8,003 bases of DNA from Chloroflexota bacterium. Lineage in GTDB: Bacteria > Chloroflexota > Anaerolineae > Anaerolineales > Anaerolineaceae. The DNA lies in NCBI GenBank assembly GCA_011053085.1, contig DSBE01000349.1, forward strand, positions 1 to 8,003, given 5' to 3'. Positions 1 to 5,535 of the stretch are shown piece after piece (within the stretch, counting starts at the first letter, position 1; the number at the start of each line of letters is the position of its first letter). The translations under genes and the position numbers were made by a program. A model generated the notes under the pieces. That model was not told the DNA's origin and searched no databases. It saw nothing but the letters and a program-made list of their open reading frames with translations.

Positions 1-44
1 TATCCGTATTTTTTTATTGGCAACTGCAAAGGGTAATATCTGAT

Positions 45-73
45 GCAGGGTTGATGTTAATCGTTAACCCTGC
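45..73. repeat. 12-bp inverted repeat / stem-loop
   Basis: The arms at 45-56 and 62-73 pair over 12 positions, including two G-T pairs, around a 5-nt loop. The outer 8 bp (gcagggtt / aaccctgc) are perfect. No T-run follows on either strand, so it is not a textbook intrinsic terminator. It lies 35 bases past the stop codon of the leftward EEP gene and could protect or end that transcript, or that of a gene left of the window. The rest of 1-107 shows no coding sequence. Confidence 0.5.
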
Positions 74-88
74 CGTTTCCAGACATAT

Positions 89-109
89 TAAAAGACCGTA
101 AGCTGGTCT
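89..109 (-). terminator. weak intrinsic terminator of the EEP hydrolase gene
   Basis: Read on the minus strand, AGACC (109-105) pairs with GGTCT (97-93) around a 7-nt loop and is followed by TTTAA. The stem is only 5 bp, and its first arm abuts the stop codon at 108-110. It is a plausible but weak terminator, with the larger stem-loop at 45-73 further downstream on the same transcript. Confidence 0.3.
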
Positions 110-1133
110 ATTCTTTCACTGTCACTAACACAGAGACAGGTTTGTGATCGCTGGTTTGCTCGCTTTTTTTCAACGGAGCGTTGATCAGTCCGTGGATCTC
201 ATGTTCCACCATGCCAGCATTGGCGTCTATGCGCCAGGGCAGGCTGTCGTCACAAAGTGCCTGGGTGAAGAGGATATGATCGAGCAAGATGTCCCGTACC
301 TGGTTGGCTTGTGCTTCATCATCAGCCACAAAATCTTTGAATTGCACCGTCCAGCGCAGGTGTTCAGGAAAATCAAACAGGGCGTGGTTCAGGTATTGGC
401 GCGCCTCGAAAACATCCCCTTGAATGTTTGACATCAGGTCAAAAAACAGATATTTTTGCTCAAAGTATTCTTTCCCGGGGCCGTCATTCAGATCGCCCAG
501 CAGGAAGATGGCGGGTTTTTCCACCTGGGTGAATTTCTCGGCGATATAGCTACGCACATTGGCGGCTTCTGTGGTCATTTTTATGCGTGCTTTGAGCGCG
601 CCGCGGATAAATTCTTCGCGTTTTTCTCCGCCGACTTTCCACATGGAAGCGCCCTGGTTGACGAATTTTGATTTTAGGTGCAGGCCGATGAATTCCACGC
701 GAAACCCATGCCAATCGAGGATCAAGACCTGCGGATGGCGGTAATGGCGATGGCGCTCGGTTTCAAAGCTGCCCCAGTAATTCACGTCCCAGGTTTTGGC
801 GGTGAATGCATCCCAGGTATCGACCGGCAGCAAGGATGCCATCGGGTGGATCTGGTTTTTCACCAAAAACCAGATCCACTGGGTGCCATTGGTGGCGTAT
901 TTACCATCAGCGGCTTTGACAGGCAGCCACTGGTTGTTGAGGAATTCGGCCGCGAAGGTATCAATGGCTTCTTCGCCGCGCGGACCTTCCACCAGGCACA
1001 GCACATCGGGATTAATGTCTTTGATTTCCTGGATGATGGCGTTGCGTCGATTGGCCTGGTTCACAGTCAGCACCGGTTGCATCAAGCGCACGAGATGCTC
1101 AATATTCCAGGTAGTTACCTTTATTTGTGACAT
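108..1133 (-). CDS. endonuclease/exonuclease/phosphatase (EEP) family hydrolase
   Basis: A 341-residue protein with the hallmarks of the EEP fold, which covers DNase I, exonuclease III and Mg-dependent phosphodiesterases. Seen: TWNIEH at 8-13 (Asn10, Glu12), Glu49 in CLVEG as probable metal ligand, GLHLKS at 150-155 with His152, GDLND at 213-217 (Asp214, Asn216), LLDH at 283-286, and the terminal SDHKPV at 328-333 (Asp329, His330). All catalytic positions appear intact. There is no signal peptide or membrane segment, so it is probably cytoplasmic. The ATG at 1133 is chosen because an AAGGA sits 6 bases upstream (1144-1140) and the TWNIEH strand normally lies near the N-terminus. The open frame runs on upstream to 1478, but that part overlaps the divergent gene and its promoter. 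Substrate (DNA, nucleotide, phospholipid or sugar phosphate) cannot be told from sequence. It is a single-gene unit divergent from the G3E GTPase. Confidence 0.85.
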   Translation of the reverse strand: MSQIKVTTWNIEHLVRLMQPVLTVNQANRRNAIIQEIKDINPDVLCLVEGPRGEEAIDTFAAEFLNNQWLPVKAADGKYATNGTQWIWFLVKNQIHPMASLLPVDTWDAFTAKTWDVNYWGSFETERHRHYRHPQVLILDWHGFRVEFIGLHLKSKFVNQGASMWKVGGEKREEFIRGALKARIKMTTEAANVRSYIAEKFTQVEKPAIFLLGDLNDGPGKEYFEQKYLFFDLMSNIQGDVFEARQYLNHALFDFPEHLRWTVQFKDFVADDEAQANQVRDILLDHILFTQALCDDSLPWRIDANAGMVEHEIHGLINAPLKKSEQTSDHKPVSVLVTVKE

Positions 1134-1164
1134 GGCAGGTCCTTTTGGTGAACAATATAGTATG

Positions 1165-1170
1165 ATTATA
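1165..1170 (-). promoter_or_regulatory. -10 box for the leftward EEP gene
   Basis: On the minus strand this is a perfect TATAAT. No good -35 hexamer sits 16-18 bases upstream; the closest, TTGTGT at 1196-1191, is 20 bases away. Start of transcription would fall near 1158, giving a leader of about 25 bases with the ribosome binding site. Confidence 0.45.
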
Positions 1171-1212
1171 GCGACATAATGATCAGGAATACACAATGAG
1201 TCTGCTACAATT

Positions 1213-1241
1213 TCGACAGATGTCAGCGGAATGGATATAAT
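1213..1241 (+). promoter_or_regulatory. sigma-70-type promoter of the G3E GTPase gene
   Basis: TCGACA at 1213-1218 (5 of 6 to TTGACA), a 17-base spacer, then a perfect TATAAT at 1236-1241. Transcription would start near 1248, leaving a short leader of about 20 bases that carries AAGGAG at 1258-1263. This is the best promoter match in the window. Confidence 0.7.
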
Positions 1242-1268
1242 AGTTTTATTTAGCAACAAGGAGCTTCG

Positions 1269-2348
1269 ATGGACATGCATCTGGTTGGTGGTTTTTTGGG
1301 GAGCGGGAAGACGACGGCCATTATCTGTGCCGCGCAGCAATTGATGGCGCAGGGCAAAACGGTGGCTGTGGTGACCAACGACAAGGGCAAGCACCTGGTG
1401 GATACTGCCTTCTTTCGAACTGCCTCCATTCCAACGGCGGAAGTGGCGGGTGGCTGCTTCCGCTGTAATTATGACCAATTGGAGGAACGGCTGCAGGGAT
1501 TGATCGCGGAGAACAACCCGGATGTGATTTTTGCAGAATCGGTGGGTTCTTGCGTTGATCTGGCGGAAACGGTTATGAAGCCGCTGTTGGATTTCCAGCG
1601 GTCGCTGCAGGGTGACACGAGCTTCTCTATTTTTTGTGATATCCGGCTGTTAAGAATGTGGCTGCAAGGAGAGGATCTGCCATTTTCCGATGAGGTGGTT
1701 TATATCTTTGAGCAGCAGATTGAAGAAGCCCCACTGGTGGTGCTGAACAAGTGTGATTTGCTTTCGCAAGAAGATGCTGGAAAGGTCGAGATGGCTTTTC
1801 GTGAACGTTATCCGCGCAAATCATGCCTGTTGATGTCTGCCAGCCAGGGAACAGGGATGGAAGGGTGGCTGGGTGCCATCGAAAAATCTGAGATAACTGA
1901 GAATGCGGTAGAATTCGCTGTGGATTATGATGTTTACGATCGCGGCAGCCAGCAGCTGGCCTGGCTGGATGAATCTGTCAGGTTAACTGGAGAAAACAAC
2001 ACGCTGGCAATGACCATCTTTTTAAATGGCTTTGCCGAAACTCTTCGGGTTGAAAATGTGCCTGTCGGTCACGTGAAGGTCTATCTGACCGATGGGACTA
2101 TCCACTACAAAGGCAGCCTGGTTGCTATGGATGGTGATGGTTTACTGGCTTCTTTGCCTGACCATTTGGGACAGAGCGTGGACTTGATCCTTAATGGGCG
2201 GGTGCAATGTGCGCCGGCGAAATTGAACCGAATGGTGGCGGGAGCACTCGATACTATGAGCAGACAAACCGGTACGCAATATATCCGTGAGGAAACCGCC
2301 TATTTTCGTCCACGGGTCAGTGCCGAACGTAATTCACACAATCGGTGA
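1269..2348 (+). CDS. CobW/G3E family P-loop GTPase with CxxC motif
   Basis: A 359-residue protein. The N-terminal half is a G3E-type GTPase (relatives: CobW/COG0523 metallochaperones, HypB, UreG). Seen: Walker A GFLGSGKT at 8-15, switch region around TNDKGKHLVDTA at 36-47, AESVG at 89-93 in the Walker B/G3 position, and NKCD at 160-163 as guanine-specificity motif. At 61-66 the sequence is GGCFRC, a CxxC (Cys63, Cys66), where classic CobW proteins have GGCxCC. The C-terminal part (about 216-350) is not an obvious CobW_C domain, although the ending AYFRPRV recalls the FRPGRP tail of that domain. The ATG has AAGGAG 5 bases upstream; Met3 is a less likely start. The gene is not tightly linked to any other, so its target is unknown. 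By family it would use GTP hydrolysis to help insert a metal or activate a metallo- or corrinoid enzyme in the cytoplasm. The family call is firm; the specific role is not. Confidence 0.8.
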   Translation: MDMHLVGGFLGSGKTTAIICAAQQLMAQGKTVAVVTNDKGKHLVDTAFFRTASIPTAEVAGGCFRCNYDQLEERLQGLIAENNPDVIFAESVGSCVDLAETVMKPLLDFQRSLQGDTSFSIFCDIRLLRMWLQGEDLPFSDEVVYIFEQQIEEAPLVVLNKCDLLSQEDAGKVEMAFRERYPRKSCLLMSASQGTGMEGWLGAIEKSEITENAVEFAVDYDVYDRGSQQLAWLDESVRLTGENNTLAMTIFLNGFAETLRVENVPVGHVKVYLTDGTIHYKGSLVAMDGDGLLASLPDHLGQSVDLILNGRVQCAPAKLNRMVAGALDTMSRQTGTQYIREETAYFRPRVSAERNSHNR

Positions 2349-2390
2349 GGTGAAGGATGCAATAACCATCGGCGGGATTACGTTAACTGA

Positions 2391-2570
2391 GGTGTTGATA
2401 CAATTCTGTGTGTCGGTGGGTTGCCTTTCATTGTTCCCGCGATGGCGGGCCTGCCTGCGGAAAGTGCGCGGGTGGTGATGGTGCGGTCAACGTTGGCGTT
2501 AGAAACAATGTGGGTCAGTAATGTACTGCCGGGGGAATGTGAAGCGCGCGGTTTGACGATCTGTTCGTGA
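2391..2570 (+). pseudogene. possible decayed coding remnant (unidentified)
   Basis: After an in-frame TGA (2388-2390), this frame reads openly for 59 codons to TGA at 2568-2570. Codons resemble neighbouring genes: many G-starting codons (GTG, GCG, GAA, GGT) and G/C third positions. The translation, for example VGGLPFIVPAMAGLPAESA followed by VVMVRSTLALETMWVS, has a plausible hydrophobic/polar pattern. No start codon with a ribosome binding site opens it, and it is shorter than a typical domain. It could be the 3' end of a gene whose front was lost or frameshifted, since the frame just upstream (to about 2400) also looks protein-like (DAITIGGITLTEVL). I do not recognise the family. It may equally be chance. 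Confidence 0.22.
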
Positions 2571-2601
2571 AGTTTCCTTAAAAATTGGTGAAAAACTTCA
2601 C
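2567..2601. repeat. 9-bp inverted repeat upstream of the arsR promoter
   Basis: GTGAAGTTT (2567-2575) is the exact reverse complement of AAACTTCAC (2593-2601), separated by 17 A/T-rich bases. It ends 7 bases before the -35 box at 2608. With no T-run it is not a clear terminator. It could be a binding site for a second regulator, or a transcript end for whatever lies upstream. Confidence 0.4.
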
Positions 2602-2607
2602 AAACTC

Positions 2608-2636
2608 TTGTCATACGCAGGCAGTGGGTGTACTAT
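2608..2636 (+). promoter_or_regulatory. sigma-70-type promoter of the arsR-sulfur operon
   Basis: TTGTCA at 2608-2613 (5 of 6), a 17-base spacer, and TACTAT at 2631-2636 (4 of 6, keeping the important first T, second A and last T). Transcription would begin near 2643, leaving about 27 bases before the ATG at 2670. The -10 box overlaps the tandem dyad at 2635-2654, as expected for a repressed promoter. Confidence 0.55.
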
Positions 2637-2654
2637 ATCCGTATATCCGAATAT
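2635..2654. promoter_or_regulatory. tandem dyad, probable ArsR operator
   Basis: ATAT occurs three times, separated by CCGT and CCGA, so two overlapping 12-bp imperfect palindromes of the form ATATnCGnATAT share the central ATAT. The element overlaps the -10 box and the predicted start of transcription of the downstream ArsR gene. ArsR-family repressors commonly bind A/T-rich dyads in this position and control their own operon. That this protein binds it is inference. Confidence 0.5.
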
Positions 2655-2669
2655 AAGGATGAAAACAGG

Positions 2670-3002
2670 ATGGAAAACCCACAGCCAGACACCACTCACA
2701 ATTTGGATCAATTACGCGAAGACATCGAGCGCATGCACGATCAAATTTGCTACGCCCTGCGTGGGCCGGTGCGCATTTTGATGTTGTTCGTGATCGGCGC
2801 AGAAGGCAGGTATGTGAACGAGATAAGTGAGTTACTCGACATACCGCAGTCAACGGCTTCACGTCATCTGGCGATCCTGCGCGAGCGTGGGCTGGTGGAA
2901 ACCGAGCGTCAAGGCACTTCCATCAAGTATCGACTGACCAATGTGCACATTCTTTCCATTCTGGATGATATGCGGCGCATGGTGACACAAGAAAAATCAT
3001 AA
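2670..3002 (+). CDS. ArsR-family winged-helix repressor
   Basis: A 110-residue regulator of typical ArsR/SmtB length. The helix-turn-helix runs about 48-75: YVNEISELLDI, then PQSTASRHLAILRERGLV as recognition helix, then a wing with RQGTSIKYRL at 80-89. An N-terminal helix rich in charged residues (12-30) and a C-terminal helix (94-107) would form the dimer face. The metal box of ArsR (ELCVCD) is absent, and the only cysteine is Cys27, so neither a classic metal site nor the two-cysteine persulfide switch of SqrR/BigR can form within one subunit. The ATG at 2670 is preferred over an in-frame GTG at 2628 because the predicted promoter and operator lie between them; AAGGA (2655-2659) sits 10 bases upstream. 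It ends 13 bases before the sulfur fusion gene, so the two are surely cotranscribed and it probably represses that operon, likely sensing a sulfur species (inference). Confidence 0.88.
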   Translation: MENPQPDTTHNLDQLREDIERMHDQICYALRGPVRILMLFVIGAEGRYVNEISELLDIPQSTASRHLAILRERGLVETERQGTSIKYRLTNVHILSILDDMRRMVTQEKS

Positions 3003-3015
3003 TCAGGAGAATGTC

Positions 3016-5472
3016 ATGAAGGTTGTTATTGTTGGTGGTGTGGCGGGTGGCGCCAGTGCTGCAGCTCGGCTGCGGCGCATGGATGAAAAGGCAGAAATAC
3101 TTTTGCTGGAACGAGGTGAGCACATCTCTTTTGCCAACTGCGGTTTACCCTACCATATCGGCGGGGTGATTGCGGAACGTGACAGCCTGCTGCTGCTGAA
3201 ACCTGAAGAATTTCAGGACATGTTTCGGGTTGAGGCAAGGGTTCAACATGAGGTGGTTGCCATCAATCGGGACCAGAAAACCGTAACAGTGAAAGATTGG
3301 CAGCAGGATAGGCTTTACAGCGAATCTTATGACAAACTGGTGCTGTCTCCGGGTGCTTCGCCGATCATGCCGCCGCTGCCGGGTATTGACCTGCCGGGGG
3401 TGTTCAGCCTGCGCAACGTGCCTGATATGGACCGCATCAAACAGTATATACAGGAAAAACGACCCCGCCGTGCTGCGGTGATCGGCGGGGGGTTTATCGG
3501 CATTGAACTGGCGGAAAATCTGCACCATCTGGGGATGGTGGTCACTATCGTGGAAATGATGAGCCAGGTGATGACCCCGATTGATCCCGATATGGCTGCC
3601 ATGGTGCACAATCACCTTGATTTTAAACATATCTGCCTGGCGTTGGGGGATGGCTTGTCTACTATTCATGAAGATGAGCAAGGTATGACAGTAACCCTGC
3701 AGAGTGGCAGAGAAGTGCAGGTGGATATGGTTATCATGGCGGTGGGCGTACGACCCGAAAATGCCCTTGCCAAAGAGGCGGGATTAGAATTAGGCGTGCG
3801 CGGCACGGTCAAAACGAACCAGCACATGCAGACCAACGATCCTGATATCTACGCCATTGGCGATGCGGCGGAGGTTTTAAACCGCATCAGCCAACAGCGC
3901 GGTGGGTTAGCGTTGGCTGGACCCGCCAGCAAACAGGGGCGAGTAGTCGCTGACCATATCACTGGCAAAAACACAGAATTCCGCGGGGTGATCGGCACCT
4001 CGGTGGTGAAGGTTTTTGACATTACTGTGGCATCCACTGGATTGAATGCGCATGCCTTGAAGCAGGCAGGTATTGACTATAAAAGCGCTGTGGTGCATGT
4101 GTCTAATCATGCCGGGTATTATCCGGGCGCCACACCCATGACGATTAAATTGCATTTCGGGCTTGACGGCAAGATATTGGGAGCCCAGGCCATCGGGTTG
4201 GAAGGTGTCGACAAACGCATTGATGTGATCGCCACCGCCATTCATGGCGGGATGACCGTCTATGACCTGGAGGAACTGGAGCTGGCTTATGCCCCACCGT
4301 ATGGTTCTTCACGTGATCCGATCAACATCATTGGTTTCACAGCCGCCAATGCACTGCGTGGTGAAACAACCCTCGTGGAGTGGGATGACATGCAGTCCTT
4401 TGATCCGCAAACCACGCTGTTGCTGGATGTGCGTGATGAAATTGAGGTGGAATTGGGCACCATCGAAGGTTCGGTGCACATTCCCTGGACAGAGTTGCGT
4501 GAACGGATACATGAACTGCCAAAGGACAAGACCATTGTTATTTTCTGCCAGGTGGGCAAGCGCGGTTACTTTGCTGAACAGATATTGCGCCAGCATGGCT
4601 TCAAGGTTTGCAACCTGACTGGCGGCTTTAAGACCTATTCGCACGCGACCGAACCCCAATCCAATTTTGATGTGTTTGAACATACCGAAATCAACAAGGC
4701 TGAAGAGATCAGAGAGGTGCCTCCTATGATGAAGACAGAAGACAGACAGGAAATAGTCGTGGATGCTTGCGGGTTGCAGTGCCCGGGACCCATCATGAAA
4801 CTGTATAACACCATGAAAGAAGCCAATCCAGGCGACATTATCCATATTTCTGCCACCGATTTCGGTTTTCTGAATGATGCGCGCGCCTGGGTGGAAAAAA
4901 CCGGCAACACGCTGCTGTCGATCGAGCAACAGGGGAACAAGATTGTAGCGCAGATTCAGAAGGGACAACCCCGGCCGGAACGGTCATTGAGCGTTGCACC
5001 CAGCGACGGCAAGACCATGGTGGTGTTTTCTGGCGATCTTGACAAGGTGCTGGCGGCATTCATCATCGCCAACGGCTCTGCTTCGATGGGACACCCGGTG
5101 ACCATGTTCTTCACCTTCTGGGGATTGAACGTGCTGCGAAAATCAGAGTCCGTAAAAGTGAAAAAGAATCTGATTGAGCGAATGTTCGGCTGGATGATGC
5201 CGCACGGGGCGAAAAAGTTGACTCTCTCACAGATGCACATGATGGGGGCTGGTACCGCCATGATCAAAGGCATCATGAAAAAGAAAAATATAGATGCACT
5301 GCCTGAAATGATCCGAATGGCGCAGGCCAACGGGGTACGCCTGCAGGCCTGCCAGATGTCGATGGATTTAATGGGGATTAAGAAAGAAGAGCTGCTGGAT
5401 GGCGTTGAAATTGTCGGCGTCGCCAGCTTTGTGGCCTCTTCTGATGATTCTAACGCGACTTTGTTTATCTGA
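3016..5472 (+). CDS. CoA-disulfide/persulfide reductase-rhodanese-TusA-DsrE fusion
   Basis: An 818-residue, four-part sulfur-relay protein with AGGAG 6 bases before the ATG. (1) About 1-445: FAD/NAD(P)H pyridine nucleotide-disulfide oxidoreductase of the CoADR/NPSR group, with FAD motif GGVAGG (7-12), single active cysteine in SFANCGLPY (Cys42), NAD(P) motif GGGFIG (157-162), second FAD motif IYAIGDAAE (278-286), and dimer-domain APPYGSSRDP (426-435). (2) About 453-545: rhodanese, with DVRD (471-474) and catalytic Cys511 in FCQVGKRG. (3) About 578-650: TusA/SirA, with CGLQCPGP (585-592; key Cys589). (4) About 665-818: DsrE/DsrF-like domain, with Cys779 in QACQMSMDLMGI. All key cysteines are present. 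Family knowledge: such enzymes reduce CoA disulfide or CoA persulfide, and rhodanese, TusA and DsrE domains carry sulfane sulfur between cysteines. No signal peptide; cytoplasmic. Long fusions of this kind are known in other bacteria. Second gene of the arsR operon, followed by a strong terminator. The exact substrate is not shown. Confidence 0.92.
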   Translation: MKVVIVGGVAGGASAAARLRRMDEKAEILLLERGEHISFANCGLPYHIGGVIAERDSLLLLKPEEFQDMFRVEARVQHEVVAINRDQKTVTVKDWQQDRLYSESYDKLVLSPGASPIMPPLPGIDLPGVFSLRNVPDMDRIKQYIQEKRPRRAAVIGGGFIGIELAENLHHLGMVVTIVEMMSQVMTPIDPDMAAMVHNHLDFKHICLALGDGLSTIHEDEQGMTVTLQSGREVQVDMVIMAVGVRPENALAKEAGLELGVRGTVKTNQHMQTNDPDIYAIGDAAEVLNRISQQRGGLALAGPASKQGRVVADHITGKNTEFRGVIGTSVVKVFDITVASTGLNAHALKQAGIDYKSAVVHVSNHAGYYPGATPMTIKLHFGLDGKILGAQAIGLEGVDKRIDVIATAIHGGMTVYDLEELELAYAPPYGSSRDPINIIGFTAANALRGETTLVEWDDMQSFDPQTTLLLDVRDEIEVELGTIEGSVHIPWTELRERIHELPKDKTIVIFCQVGKRGYFAEQILRQHGFKVCNLTGGFKTYSHATEPQSNFDVFEHTEINKAEEIREVPPMMKTEDRQEIVVDACGLQCPGPIMKLYNTMKEANPGDIIHISATDFGFLNDARAWVEKTGNTLLSIEQQGNKIVAQIQKGQPRPERSLSVAPSDGKTMVVFSGDLDKVLAAFIIANGSASMGHPVTMFFTFWGLNVLRKSESVKVKKNLIERMFGWMMPHGAKKLTLSQMHMMGAGTAMIKGIMKKKNIDALPEMIRMAQANGVRLQACQMSMDLMGIKKEELLDGVEIVGVASFVASSDDSNATLFI
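4711..4731 (+). promoter_or_regulatory. internal ribosome binding site and Met-Met at the TusA boundary
   Basis: Inside the fusion gene, AGAGAGG (4711-4717) lies 8 bases before two in-frame ATG codons (4726, 4729; Met571-Met572). These sit in the linker between rhodanese (ending near 545) and TusA (starting near 578). Initiation here would yield a free 248-residue TusA-DsrE protein. The match is good but purine-rich runs are common in Glu/Arg codons, so this is suggestive only. Confidence 0.35.
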
Positions 5473-5491
5473 GCAGGAAATTGGTTTTTAT

Positions 5492-5520
5492 AAAGGGTTG
5501 GCACACGCTAGCCCTTTTTT
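5492..5520 (+). terminator. intrinsic terminator of the arsR-sulfur operon
   Basis: Arms 5492-5502 and 5507-5517 form an 11-bp stem (AAAGGGTTGGC with GCTAGCCCTTT, two G-T pairs) around the 4-base loop ACAC, running into six T (5515-5520). It starts 19 bases after the stop codon. The opposing lipoprotein gene ends at 5536, so the element sits between convergent genes; the T-run favours the rightward transcript. Confidence 0.88.
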
Positions 5521-5535
5521 CATCTCAGCATGCCA

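Noticed and set aside
1..9. TATCCGTAT at the left edge, identical to 9 bases of the proposed ArsR operator
   Set aside because: A 9-base match in 8 kb on two strands is not rare, the flanking bases do not complete the palindrome, and the sequence to the left is not available.
678..1130. Plus-strand open frame of 150 codons inside the EEP gene
   Set aside because: It lies fully antisense to a gene with complete EEP catalytic motifs and has no family features of its own.
1134..1478. N-terminal extension of the EEP hydrolase (open frame continues to 1478 on the minus strand)
   Set aside because: It overlaps the divergent GTPase gene and both promoters, reads as non-globular sequence, and the ATG at 1133 has a well-spaced ribosome binding site directly before the conserved TWNIEH motif.
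2436..2449. GC-rich mini-hairpin CCCGC / GCGGG after the GTPase gene
   Set aside because: Only a 5-bp stem with no T-run, so it is not a credible terminator.
2378..2614. Minus-strand open frame of 78 codons in the gap before arsR
   Set aside because: No ribosome binding site, no recognisable motif, and it runs through the 9-bp dyad and the -35 box of the operon; the plus frame looks more coding-like.
2628..2669. Upstream GTG start for the ArsR regulator
   Set aside because: It would lie upstream of the predicted transcription start and place the -10 box and operator inside the coding region; the ATG at 2670 fits the usual family length.
4309..4968. Long minus-strand open frame (219 codons) opposite the sulfur fusion gene, and a similar one at 3145-3681
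   Set aside because: The plus strand here has unmistakable rhodanese, TusA and flavoenzyme motifs; the antisense translations are His/Arg-rich and show no domain, as expected of shadows.
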